A model generated the notes under the pieces. That model did no database searches, was not told the origin of the DNA, and worked only from the letters and a program-made list of their open reading frames with translations. A program made the translations under genes and the position numbers. A DNA stretch of 64,000 bases, taken from contig CAXBML010000015.1 of the NCBI GenBank assembly GCA_963976875.1, forward strand, positions 1 to 64,000. The letters run 5' to 3'. Origin of the DNA: Berkiella_A sp963976875 (GTDB lineage Bacteria > Pseudomonadota > Gammaproteobacteria > Berkiellales > Berkiellaceae). Below are positions 17,433 to 25,109 of this stretch, one piece after another; positions within the stretch are counted from its first letter, which is position 1; every line of letters begins with the position of its first letter.

Positions 17433-18191
17433 ATGGATGAAGCCCAACTCAAAAAACATCAATTAGCTCACTCTGCAGATGCAATCCAAAGTCGACTTTT
17501 AGAACCTGATAAAGGCCATTATCTCAAAGATGCCCTTTTGGGCTCTATGGATGGCTGTGTCACTTGTTTTGCTTTAATTTGTGGCATCTATGGCGCTGGA
17601 TATGGCTACAGCGTTGCTATTATTTTGGGGCTTGCAAGTTTGTTTGCAGATGGCTTCAGCATGGCCACTAGTAATTATTTCTCAACCAAAAGCGAGCAAG
17701 ATAAAACTAATCAGCTTGCAAAAGAAGAAGAAAAACATATTCAAATTTATCCCGAGGGTGAAAAAGAAGAGATCCGCCAAATCTATTTTCAAAAAGGATT
17801 TTCAGGGGACATACTCGAACAAATTGTTGAAACCATTACACAGGACAAAAAAGCTTGGATAGAAACCATGCTTAAAGAAGATCATGGGTTGTCTTTAAAT
17901 TATGCAAACCCGATCATTTCAGGTCTCGTAACGATGGTTGCTTTTGTGGTTCTAGGCATTTTTCCGCTTATCCCATTAATATTTGCTAATAATTTAAATT
18001 CAGTTCCTTTTTACTTAATTACCCTATTTACCGGCATTGCCTTTTGTACCATAGGAACTGTTAAAGCCATTGCTATTAAAGAAAGCATCACCAAATGTAT
18101 CCTGGAAACATTATTTGTTGGTGCCATAGCCGCTATTGTCGCTTATTCCGTGAGTTATTATTTAAAGCATTACTTGTTGGTGGGCATTTAA
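17433..18191 (+). CDS. VIT1/CCC1 family Fe(II)/Mn(II) transporter
   Basis: Membrane protein of 252 residues of the vacuolar iron transporter family. The N-terminal membrane pair is distinctive: DALLGSMDGCVTCFALICG (~33-51) and SLFADGFSMATSNYFSTKSE (~70-90) carry the conserved DG and metal-site residues. A cytosolic Glu-rich helical domain (~90-155, including EEEKHI and EEIRQIYFQKGF) follows, then three further membrane helices. The family moves Fe2+ or Mn2+ out of the cytosol, usually with proton exchange. It stands alone and is likely to help metal detoxification. Confidence 0.88.
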   Translation: MDEAQLKKHQLAHSADAIQSRLLEPDKGHYLKDALLGSMDGCVTCFALICGIYGAGYGYSVAIILGLASLFADGFSMATSNYFSTKSEQDKTNQLAKEEEKHIQIYPEGEKEEIRQIYFQKGFSGDILEQIVETITQDKKAWIETMLKEDHGLSLNYANPIISGLVTMVAFVVLGIFPLIPLIFANNLNSVPFYLITLFTGIAFCTIGTVKAIAIKESITKCILETLFVGAIAAIVAYSVSYYLKHYLLVGI

Positions 18192-18281
18192 AACTCAAAA
18201 TAATAATGTGTACCCACACTAAAAATGAACTTTTTAATCCTATTTCCCTCTAACCTTACATATAAATTACATCGTTGTTAG

Positions 18282-18434
18282 AGGCAGACGTTTATCAATT
18301 TAAATCCTACTGAAAAACAGGCATTTATAGAACATCTACTAAAAGTTGCTTACCAAGGTTCGTCTACGCCAATATCCGCTTGGAAGCTGATTGTCGCCTT
18401 AAAGGATTTAAACGATCCCGCTGTAAATAAAATC
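18282..18434 (+). other. In-frame N-terminal extension lacking a standard start codon
   Basis: The reading frame of the next gene is open from 18282, right after an in-frame TAG at 18279-18281, and its translation looks coding (INLNPTEKQAFIEHLL, then AWKLIVALKDLNDP). It contains no ATG, GTG or TTG. The segment INLNPTEKQAFI lines up with the N-terminus of the paralogue at 8057 (WNLSNKELEKII), so translation probably begins at ATC 18294, nine bases after GAGG (18281-18284). Confidence 0.55.
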
Positions 18435-21323
18435 TTGCCTAATATAAAAATAAATGAGCGTGACGGGCGCTATGGCACTCTGACTCTCGAGATAAAGAGT
18501 GAACCCAGTGACTTGGTTTTTAGGATACAAACAGATGAACATTATGGTGGACCCAAAGTAGAACAGTATGAGGATCGTGCCAACTTAAGAATAGAGGCTG
18601 CCCAAGCGTGGCTAGAACAAACCCGAAACAATCTCAGTAAAATTGAATTAGAACTCAAAAAACAACAGTTACAAGAGATACAAAGGATTATTCAAAAAAA
18701 CTTAGAATATAACTGTCAGCTTGATCCATCGTTTCTTGGAGCGTTAGATAAAAATAATGCCACAGTAACATCCTATTTTGAACGTCAACATAAAAAAGCA
18801 AAAGATATACTATCAGTATTGAATACATTGATAGAAGACACTTTAGAACCAGATGGAACAAATAGCAAAGCTCTCAAAAAACAACTCTATAATTTTGAGC
18901 GGGAAATCAAATCAAACAAAAGACCAGAGCGTATAACACTACGACCAATCAGTCATTTAGACACTCACTATGTAGAAGTCAATATATCTACGCCAGTCGA
19001 TCATGAACGGACTGTTTCAAGCGCTAAAAAAGATGAAGATGGTATTGCAAACTGGTTGCGTTCAACTAATACCCTTTACGAAAGAAACAATATCACGCAG
19101 CCTGTTTCCCAACAAACAGCCTATCGATCTGCCTCTATTGTTCCTCATGAACTACAAGTAAAATCAATCCGACCTAAAAGCGTCAGTCGCTTTAATAAAA
19201 GGTTAGCATCGGACATAACACGACGAAACCTTAAAAATCACTTAATACCTGAACTAGTCAAACAACAACAAAGAAAGGGCAATACTGAAACACCTATAAA
19301 AATTAGTCTTGAAATGCTAACTCTTCTTTCTCCCATCAGCTTATCCGCTGATATGTTCATTCCTGACCCAGATGCCAACTCATACTTAGCCATTCGAAAC
19401 GCTTTTGATCAATATCACGGTAGGACAATAGACATCAATGTAGACGGTCAAACAATATCAGTTCAATTTTCTGGGATATACCATAATTATGGCGTGAACC
19501 CTGGACGCAATACGCTTATGGAAGGATTGGGCAATAATGTGGCATTCAATCGTGTGATAGATAGAACCCTATTAGCGCTCCATTCGCCTGATTTTTTTCA
19601 AGTTAATAACCCAGAGATATTGAGCATTTTTGAGTCTAATAACCAATTTTATCAAAATATGCCCAGTTTTACGCCCAGCGAACAAAAATCGTTAAAGAGA
19701 AATGCTTACATCACTAATAATTTATATCATCTTCTTGATATTATTGAAGAAGGCAGAATGCCATCTAAAGAAGAAATACTCGCGGTTAGAGTCAATTTAT
19801 CAAATAGTGAAATACCAAGCATCACTAGAAAATCATTGCAGGAGTCACTAAGCAGGTTTGAGACGAAAGCCCAGCAAACATCTCCTCTATCTGAGGTTGA
19901 GAGACAACGGTTAGTTATCTTAAATGAAAAAAAACTTAACACTTTACTGAATAAAGCTGAGTTATCAGAATATGATGGTTTGGTTGAAAAGTTTAAACAG
20001 CATGAGTCATTAAAAAGCAAGTTAACCACCGACTACCACAGCGCACAAAGGCGTAATCGGTTAATACACAAAAATCTCAGTAGTCGTCGACAAAAATACA
20101 TACAGCAAAATCCACAATGGCGTGAAAACCTAACAAAACTAGAAGAAACTGATTTTTATCACAAAAGAACTGACTTCAAAAAACAGGTTCAACATCAACG
20201 TGCACTAGCAGAATATAGCCAAGCAGTCATCTTAGGATATGATAAAAAGCTTGCCCGAACGCCAAAAGAAAAAAATAAACTTAACTATGAAATACAAAGC
20301 TATATACAAGTATTAAATGATTTTCAAGACGGTAGTGATTTTATAAAAACTTGTAAAAGCGGAAAAGATAGAACCAATGCTGCAGAAGAAAAACAAAAAG
20401 CCAAATCTTTGATGAGTCAGCACTTAGGTCGAGTGCCAAGAATTGACGAAAACCCTGAATTCAAAAAACAAGAACGAAAAGCGTTTGAAGCTGGGTATTT
20501 ACACGGCCCTGGAAATGATATTTGTGGCGATAATATGGCGCCTAGCGCCCAACAAGTGTCTGGTAGTGATATTATTGCAGACTGTAATATTGATATAATA
20601 AAAAGTATGGCACAATTACAAAAAGGCCTTAATAAATTAGATCCGCCGACTGAGGAAAGCCTATTACATGCTCGTCGTGCTGTTGCAATGATTTCAAGCC
20701 CACATGACACAACTTCACAGCAAACCAGTGATACGCAAAAAACCCATACAGCAGAACAGCAGTATCATCCATCTCGCCCCCCTAAAGGCCAGGCTTTGGC
20801 TTTTTCAGATGCAGATAGACCCACACTTCCTTTTCAAAGAACGAAGATAGGTATTTCACGAAACTTAAACGTTCACAAATTTTATCAAGTGGCAAAAAAT
20901 AAAAAAGAGTCTAACGAAAACAGCGACATTGATGAAGTACAGTTACTATCAGGTACCCCACAACAAAGTCCTTTGGTCATCATTGCCTTCAAAAAAGAAC
21001 AAGATGAAATGCCTGTAAAAGCCTATGTTGAGGACACGGGCAATGAGCAAGTTAAATTCTCTATGCAAAAAGATACAACCGATCAAAATGCTGAAATGGC
21101 TATTTTTAAAATGTGTCAGATAGCGGTTGCCGCTGCAGATGAGCATACTATTTTCAATATTCCAGAATCGCTAGACGCCACAAAAAAAGCGATGGTAACC
21201 CGAGGATTTGAGAAAGCAATACTAGAAGCACATGAAATGGGTAAATTTAAAAAGAAAAGACCTGTTGTTCAAGACGCTGCCTCAGCAATGCGGGCTAGAA
21301 GTGGCGCAGTGCAGGTTAAATGA
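18294..21323 (+). CDS. SopB/IpgD/SidF-like phosphoinositide phosphatase, candidate effector (paralogue 2)
   Basis: Protein of about 1009 residues from an ATC start (962 from the first standard codon, TTG 18435). The phosphatase P-loop is canonical: CKSGKDRT with Cys687 and Arg693, as in SopB/IpgD and related CX5R enzymes that remove phosphates from phosphoinositides. A NYGVN motif in IYHNYGVNPGRN (~400) resembles the NxGVNE motif of the SopB/INPP4 group. Long helical charged segments flank these motifs. The final ~110 residues form a module shared with the 8057 protein. Lengths (1008 and 1009) and overall order agree, so the two are full-length paralogues. No signal peptide; host delivery by a type IV system is inference. 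The start choice rests on paralogue alignment and GAGG at 18281. Confidence 0.7.
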   Translation: MNLNPTEKQAFIEHLLKVAYQGSSTPISAWKLIVALKDLNDPAVNKILPNIKINERDGRYGTLTLEIKSEPSDLVFRIQTDEHYGGPKVEQYEDRANLRIEAAQAWLEQTRNNLSKIELELKKQQLQEIQRIIQKNLEYNCQLDPSFLGALDKNNATVTSYFERQHKKAKDILSVLNTLIEDTLEPDGTNSKALKKQLYNFEREIKSNKRPERITLRPISHLDTHYVEVNISTPVDHERTVSSAKKDEDGIANWLRSTNTLYERNNITQPVSQQTAYRSASIVPHELQVKSIRPKSVSRFNKRLASDITRRNLKNHLIPELVKQQQRKGNTETPIKISLEMLTLLSPISLSADMFIPDPDANSYLAIRNAFDQYHGRTIDINVDGQTISVQFSGIYHNYGVNPGRNTLMEGLGNNVAFNRVIDRTLLALHSPDFFQVNNPEILSIFESNNQFYQNMPSFTPSEQKSLKRNAYITNNLYHLLDIIEEGRMPSKEEILAVRVNLSNSEIPSITRKSLQESLSRFETKAQQTSPLSEVERQRLVILNEKKLNTLLNKAELSEYDGLVEKFKQHESLKSKLTTDYHSAQRRNRLIHKNLSSRRQKYIQQNPQWRENLTKLEETDFYHKRTDFKKQVQHQRALAEYSQAVILGYDKKLARTPKEKNKLNYEIQSYIQVLNDFQDGSDFIKTCKSGKDRTNAAEEKQKAKSLMSQHLGRVPRIDENPEFKKQERKAFEAGYLHGPGNDICGDNMAPSAQQVSGSDIIADCNIDIIKSMAQLQKGLNKLDPPTEESLLHARRAVAMISSPHDTTSQQTSDTQKTHTAEQQYHPSRPPKGQALAFSDADRPTLPFQRTKIGISRNLNVHKFYQVAKNKKESNENSDIDEVQLLSGTPQQSPLVIIAFKKEQDEMPVKAYVEDTGNEQVKFSMQKDTTDQNAEMAIFKMCQIAVAAADEHTIFNIPESLDATKKAMVTRGFEKAILEAHEMGKFKKKRPVVQDAASAMRARSGAVQVK

Positions 21324-21699
21324 TAAAGAATATGCGTATTCCACACTGTCAGTCACCCCGCACTGCCTACTTCCCGCGACTTGTTCCTGACCGATCCCCT
21401 CAAATTTCTACGTGCCGTGGCTTGTCCACGGCATCCAGGTATCATGCTGCGGCTCAACATGTCCTATCGTGTTTTAGACATAGCGCCTAGATCCCTCGGT
21501 CAAGCCCAGGGAAGTAGGTAGTAAGAGTTAGTTTTGTGGGGATCGCTCAGAAACGAGTCGCCGAACGTAGGTAATGTGGGATGCATGAATCGTTACAACA
21601 ATATTTATCAAATACAATGGACAGTATTTCAAGTGTGTCATGCCAGCGAAGGCTAGCATGACCAAAGCAAACATTAAATTACCCAAATGGGTAACCATA
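21324..21699. repeat. Palindromic-repeat patch between the phosphatase gene and sucD
   Basis: No gene seen. The stretch holds several members of a dispersed repeat family. One is the hairpin-forming CTACGTGCCGTGGCTTGTCC followed by ACGGCATCC (from 21408), whose close relative is at 25005-25081. Others are variants at ~21367-21390 and 21490-21520, the 15-mer shared with the window start (near 21536), GAACGTAGGTAATG (near 21563) shared with 25074, and a short hairpin at 21637-21662. It is typical of REP/BIME-like or Rickettsia/Legionella-type dispersed palindromes. Confidence 0.65.
21637..21662. repeat. Short palindrome GTCATGCCAGC-gaag-GCTAGCATGAC
   Basis: An 11-base stem with one mismatch and a GAAG loop just downstream of sucD on the minus strand. 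It matches the widespread proteobacterial GTCAT...GCGAAGGC...ATGAC palindromic element and may act as the sucABCD terminator. Confidence 0.55.
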
Positions 21700-22572
21700 T
21701 TAACCTTTTAAGATTTCTTGCAAGCCTTTACCAATATCTGCTGGCGAACGAACCGTTTTCACCCCAGCCTTTTCTAAAGCAGCAAATTTTTCTGCGGCTG
21801 TCCCTTTTCCGCCGGCAATAATGGCGCCTGCATGCCCCATACGCTTGCCCGCAGGTGCCGTTACACCAGCAATATAGGATACAACAGGTTTGGTAATATT
21901 CGCCTGAATGAACTCAGCGGCTTCTTCTTCTGCTGAACCACCAATCTCACCTACCATGACGATGGCTTCTGTTTGGGGATCCTGCTCAAACAAACTTAAA
22001 GCATCGATAAAGTTCGTTCCAGGGATAGGATCGCCACCAATACCAATACAGGTACTTTGACCAAAGCCTAAATCCGTAGTCTGTTTCACGGCTTCATAAG
22101 TTAAAGTTCCCGATCTGGAGACAATACCAATCTTACCTGGTTTATGAATACTACCTGGCATAATGCCAATTTTGCATTCACCTGGTGTAATAATACCTGG
22201 ACAATTGGGTCCTATTAGTCTGGAACCACTACTTTCAACAATCTGCATGACTTCTAACATATCCATCACAGGTATACCCTCTGTGATACATACAATCAGC
22301 TCTATCCCGGCATCAACGGCTTCTATAATAGAGTCTTTACAAAAAGGGGCTGGCACATAAATTACAGTCGCTTCAGCACCCGTTTGCTCAACCGCATCAC
22401 GAACCGTATTAAATACGGGTAAGTTTAGGTGTGTCTGCCCACCTTTGCCGGGGGTCACCCCCCCCACCATATTTGTGCCATATTCAATTGCTTGCTCAGA
22501 ATGTAAGGTGCCTTGGCGACCAGTGAATCCCTGACAAATCACTTTTGTGCTTTTATTAACGAGTACGCTCAT
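21700..22572 (-). CDS. sucD: Succinyl-CoA synthetase subunit alpha
   Basis: Alpha subunit of succinate-CoA ligase (290 residues, full length), which with SucC converts succinyl-CoA to succinate while making ATP or GTP. The CoA-binding Rossmann domain starts at CQGFTGRQGTLHSEQAI. The phosphorylated active-site histidine is in GHAGAIIAGGKGTA near ~245. It starts two bases after the sucC stop, so the two are co-translated, and it is last in the sdhCDAB-sucABCD run. Confidence 0.97.
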   Translation of the reverse strand: MSVLVNKSTKVICQGFTGRQGTLHSEQAIEYGTNMVGGVTPGKGGQTHLNLPVFNTVRDAVEQTGAEATVIYVPAPFCKDSIIEAVDAGIELIVCITEGIPVMDMLEVMQIVESSGSRLIGPNCPGIITPGECKIGIMPGSIHKPGKIGIVSRSGTLTYEAVKQTTDLGFGQSTCIGIGGDPIPGTNFIDALSLFEQDPQTEAIVMVGEIGGSAEEEAAEFIQANITKPVVSYIAGVTAPAGKRMGHAGAIIAGGKGTAAEKFAALEKAGVKTVRSPADIGKGLQEILKG

Positions 22573-22574
22573 GT

Positions 22575-23738
22575 TTAGGCTCCTACTGCTTGCACAATTT
22601 TTTGTGCGGCTTCGGTTAATCCATTGGCTGAAATAATATTCAAGCCACTTTTATCTAATAATTCAGAAGCTTCTGTTGCTCTGTTACCTTCCAATCGAAC
22701 AACAACTGGAACCTTAATGCCCACTTCTTTCACCGCACCCATGATGCCTTCTGCAATTAAATCACAGCGCACGATACCACCAAAAATATTGACCAATACG
22801 CCTTTCACATTTTCATCAGATAAAATAATCTTAAACGCTTCACAGACGCGCTCTTTGGTTGCTGTGCCACCCACATCTAAGAAATTAGCCGGCTCACCAC
22901 CATGCAATTTAATCAAATCCATTGTTGCCATTGCCAAACCTGCACCATTGACCATACAACCAATATTGCCATCTAAAGCAATGTAACTTAATTCCCATTC
23001 TTTGGCCTGCTTTTCACGCTCATCTTCTTGGGTTGGATCACGCATGTCTTGAATCGCAGGCTGACGATACAATGCATTCTCATCTACATTAATTTTGCCA
23101 TCCAAGCACAATAAATCACCTTCACCAGTAATCACGAGTGGGTTGATTTCGATCAAAGCCAAATCTTTCTCAACAAACATTTTACCGAGACCGATTGTAA
23201 TTTTAGTAAATTGTTTAATTTGATTAGGATTCAAGCCTAAGGCAAAACCTAATTCACGACATTGATAGGGCATGATGCCTACTAATGGATCCATTTGAAT
23301 TTTTAATATTTTTTCAGGTGTATCGTGTGCCACTTTTTCAATATCCATCCCCCCTTCTGTAGAGGCCATGATGGTCACACTGCGACTTGCTCTATCCAGT
23401 ACGGCACCCAAATAGAGTTCTGTTGCAATACTAGAAACTTCTTCTACCAAAATTTCATTAATAGGTTGCCCTTTTTCATCCGTTTGGAATGTCACCAAAC
23501 GTTGATGCAACATGCCTCTAGCCGCTTCACTCACTTCATCTCTACTTTCGACAACTTTCACGCCACCGGCTTTACCACGACCACCCGCATGTACTTGTGC
23601 TTTCACAACGAATTTTTGACTCGAGAGCTGCCCCATGGCGTTCACGGCTTCTTCAACTGAACGTGCCACCACGTTCTTTGGGACAGGCAAACCATAATCT
23701 GCAAAGATACGTTTTGCTTGGTATTCATGTAAGTTCAT
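22575..23738 (-). CDS. sucC: Succinyl-CoA synthetase subunit beta
   Basis: Beta subunit (387 residues, full length) with an N-terminal ATP-grasp domain: MNLHEYQAKRIFADYGLPVP and KAQVHAGGRGKAGGVK are the signature segments. The C-terminal ligase domain has GGIVRCDLIAEGI. It binds nucleotide and succinate and pairs with SucD. The gene follows sucB by 23 bases. Confidence 0.97.
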   Translation of the reverse strand: MNLHEYQAKRIFADYGLPVPKNVVARSVEEAVNAMGQLSSQKFVVKAQVHAGGRGKAGGVKVVESRDEVSEAARGMLHQRLVTFQTDEKGQPINEILVEEVSSIATELYLGAVLDRASRSVTIMASTEGGMDIEKVAHDTPEKILKIQMDPLVGIMPYQCRELGFALGLNPNQIKQFTKITIGLGKMFVEKDLALIEINPLVITGEGDLLCLDGKINVDENALYRQPAIQDMRDPTQEDEREKQAKEWELSYIALDGNIGCMVNGAGLAMATMDLIKLHGGEPANFLDVGGTATKERVCEAFKIILSDENVKGVLVNIFGGIVRCDLIAEGIMGAVKEVGIKVPVVVRLEGNRATEASELLDKSGLNIISANGLTEAAQKIVQAVGA

Positions 23739-23761
23739 AAAATATTAGCCTTATTGTTAAT

Positions 23762-24940
23762 CTAAATATCTAATAATAAACGTGAGGGATCTTCTATTAA
23801 ATCTTTAATCGTCACCAAAAATTTAACGGACTCCGCACCATCAATTAAGCGGTGATCATAAGAAAGAGCAACATACATCATAGGACGAATAACAATTTCT
23901 CCATTTTCTACCACTGCGCGTTGTTCTATCTTGTGCATCCCTAAGATACCGGTTTGAGGTGGATTCAAAATAGGCGTAGACATCAAAGAACCAAACACAC
24001 CACCATTAGACACCGTGAATGTGCCTCCCGTCATATCTTCTATAGACAATGTGCCTTCCTTAGCGCTGACACCTAGCCCCACAATTGTTTTTTCAAGCTC
24101 CGCCATACTCAGTCTATCTGCATCTCTGATAATGGGCACAACCAAACCGCGTGGACTAGAAACGGCAACCCCCACATCAAAAAAGCCATGATAAACAATA
24201 TCTTTGCCATCTATAGAGGCATTCACCATTGGGAAACGTTTTAATGCCTCTACAACGGCTTTGGTAAAGAAAGACATGAAACCAAGCTTTACCCCATGTG
24301 TTTTTTCAAACTGCTCTTTATACTTACTTCTCAAATCCATCACAGGTTTCATGTTAATTTCATTGAAAGTGGTTAAAGTGGCAGAGTCGTGCTGCGATCC
24401 GAGTAATCTCTCTGCAATTTTAGCTCTTAAACGTGTCATCGGTACGCGTTTTTCTGCCCGCTCACCACTAACATCTTCAACTGGTTTTGTCGTAGCGGGT
24501 TTGTTATTTAGATCTTGTGTGGTCACACGTCCACCTTTGCCACTCCCGGCAACTGAGCCGGCAGGAATCTCTTTTTCTGCCATCATTCTTCTTGCTGCAG
24601 GACCTGATTCAACCGTTTTATTTGTATCGGAAGATGGTTCCTCAGTCGGCTGCTTAGCATCTGTTGCCTCTGAGTTGCTTGAAGAGGCAGAATCCGGGGC
24701 ATCACCTGGTGTGAGCATGCCAATCACTTCTTCTGCCAAAACTGTTTCGCCCTCTGCTTTGACAATTTCGCCCAAAACACCTGACTCGGGTGCGACCACC
24801 TCTAATACGACTTTATCCGTTTCAATATCAACTAAGTTGTCATCTTGGGCAACCGCTTCACCTGCTTTTTTGTACCAAGTCGCAATAGTCGCATCAGCAA
24901 CAGACTCGGGTAATACGGGAACTTTAATTTCAATGGTCAT
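23762..24940 (-). CDS. sucB: 2-oxoglutarate dehydrogenase E2, dihydrolipoyl succinyltransferase
   Basis: E2 core of the 2-oxoglutarate dehydrogenase complex (392 residues). The N-terminal lipoyl domain has the lipoylated lysine in ETDKVVLEV (~43). An Ala/Ser/Pro-rich linker follows, with the E3/E1-binding domain at ~112-150 (GPAARRMMAEKEIP). The catalytic domain ends with the active-site SYDHRLIDGAESVKFL near ~362-378. E3 (lpd) is not in this window. It sits 169 bases after sucA, and that gap holds a large palindrome. Confidence 0.97.
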   Translation of the reverse strand: MTIEIKVPVLPESVADATIATWYKKAGEAVAQDDNLVDIETDKVVLEVVAPESGVLGEIVKAEGETVLAEEVIGMLTPGDAPDSASSSNSEATDAKQPTEEPSSDTNKTVESGPAARRMMAEKEIPAGSVAGSGKGGRVTTQDLNNKPATTKPVEDVSGERAEKRVPMTRLRAKIAERLLGSQHDSATLTTFNEINMKPVMDLRSKYKEQFEKTHGVKLGFMSFFTKAVVEALKRFPMVNASIDGKDIVYHGFFDVGVAVSSPRGLVVPIIRDADRLSMAELEKTIVGLGVSAKEGTLSIEDMTGGTFTVSNGGVFGSLMSTPILNPPQTGILGMHKIEQRAVVENGEIVIRPMMYVALSYDHRLIDGAESVKFLVTIKDLIEDPSRLLLDI

Positions 24941-24990
24941 AGTTTTACCTTTATATTCTTTTATATAATTTATCTACTTATATATTTAAT

Positions 24991-25102
24991 GCTCGCCCCA
25001 TTCTCTACGTCTCGCGGCTTGTCCGCGGGACCCAAGTGCGACTATTATTGCTGGTTTCCGCGGACAAGCCGCGGAACGTAGGCAATATAGAGCCCCGTGA
25101 GC
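24991..25102. repeat. Large palindrome between sucA and sucB
   Basis: Arms CTACGTCTCGCGGCTTGTCC (from 25005) and GGACAAGCCGCGGAACGTAG (to 25081) pair over about 26 bases with few mismatches around a ~24-base loop, and short GCTC/GAGC matches lie outside. The arm sequence is related to that near 21408, so it belongs to a dispersed family. In the sucA-sucB transcript it would fold stably and could lower downstream expression or protect RNA ends. Confidence 0.8.
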
Positions 25103-25109
25103 AGTTACC

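Noticed and set aside
24204..24968. 254-residue plus-strand ORF
   Set aside because: Antisense shadow of sucB with low-complexity composition; sucB is certain.
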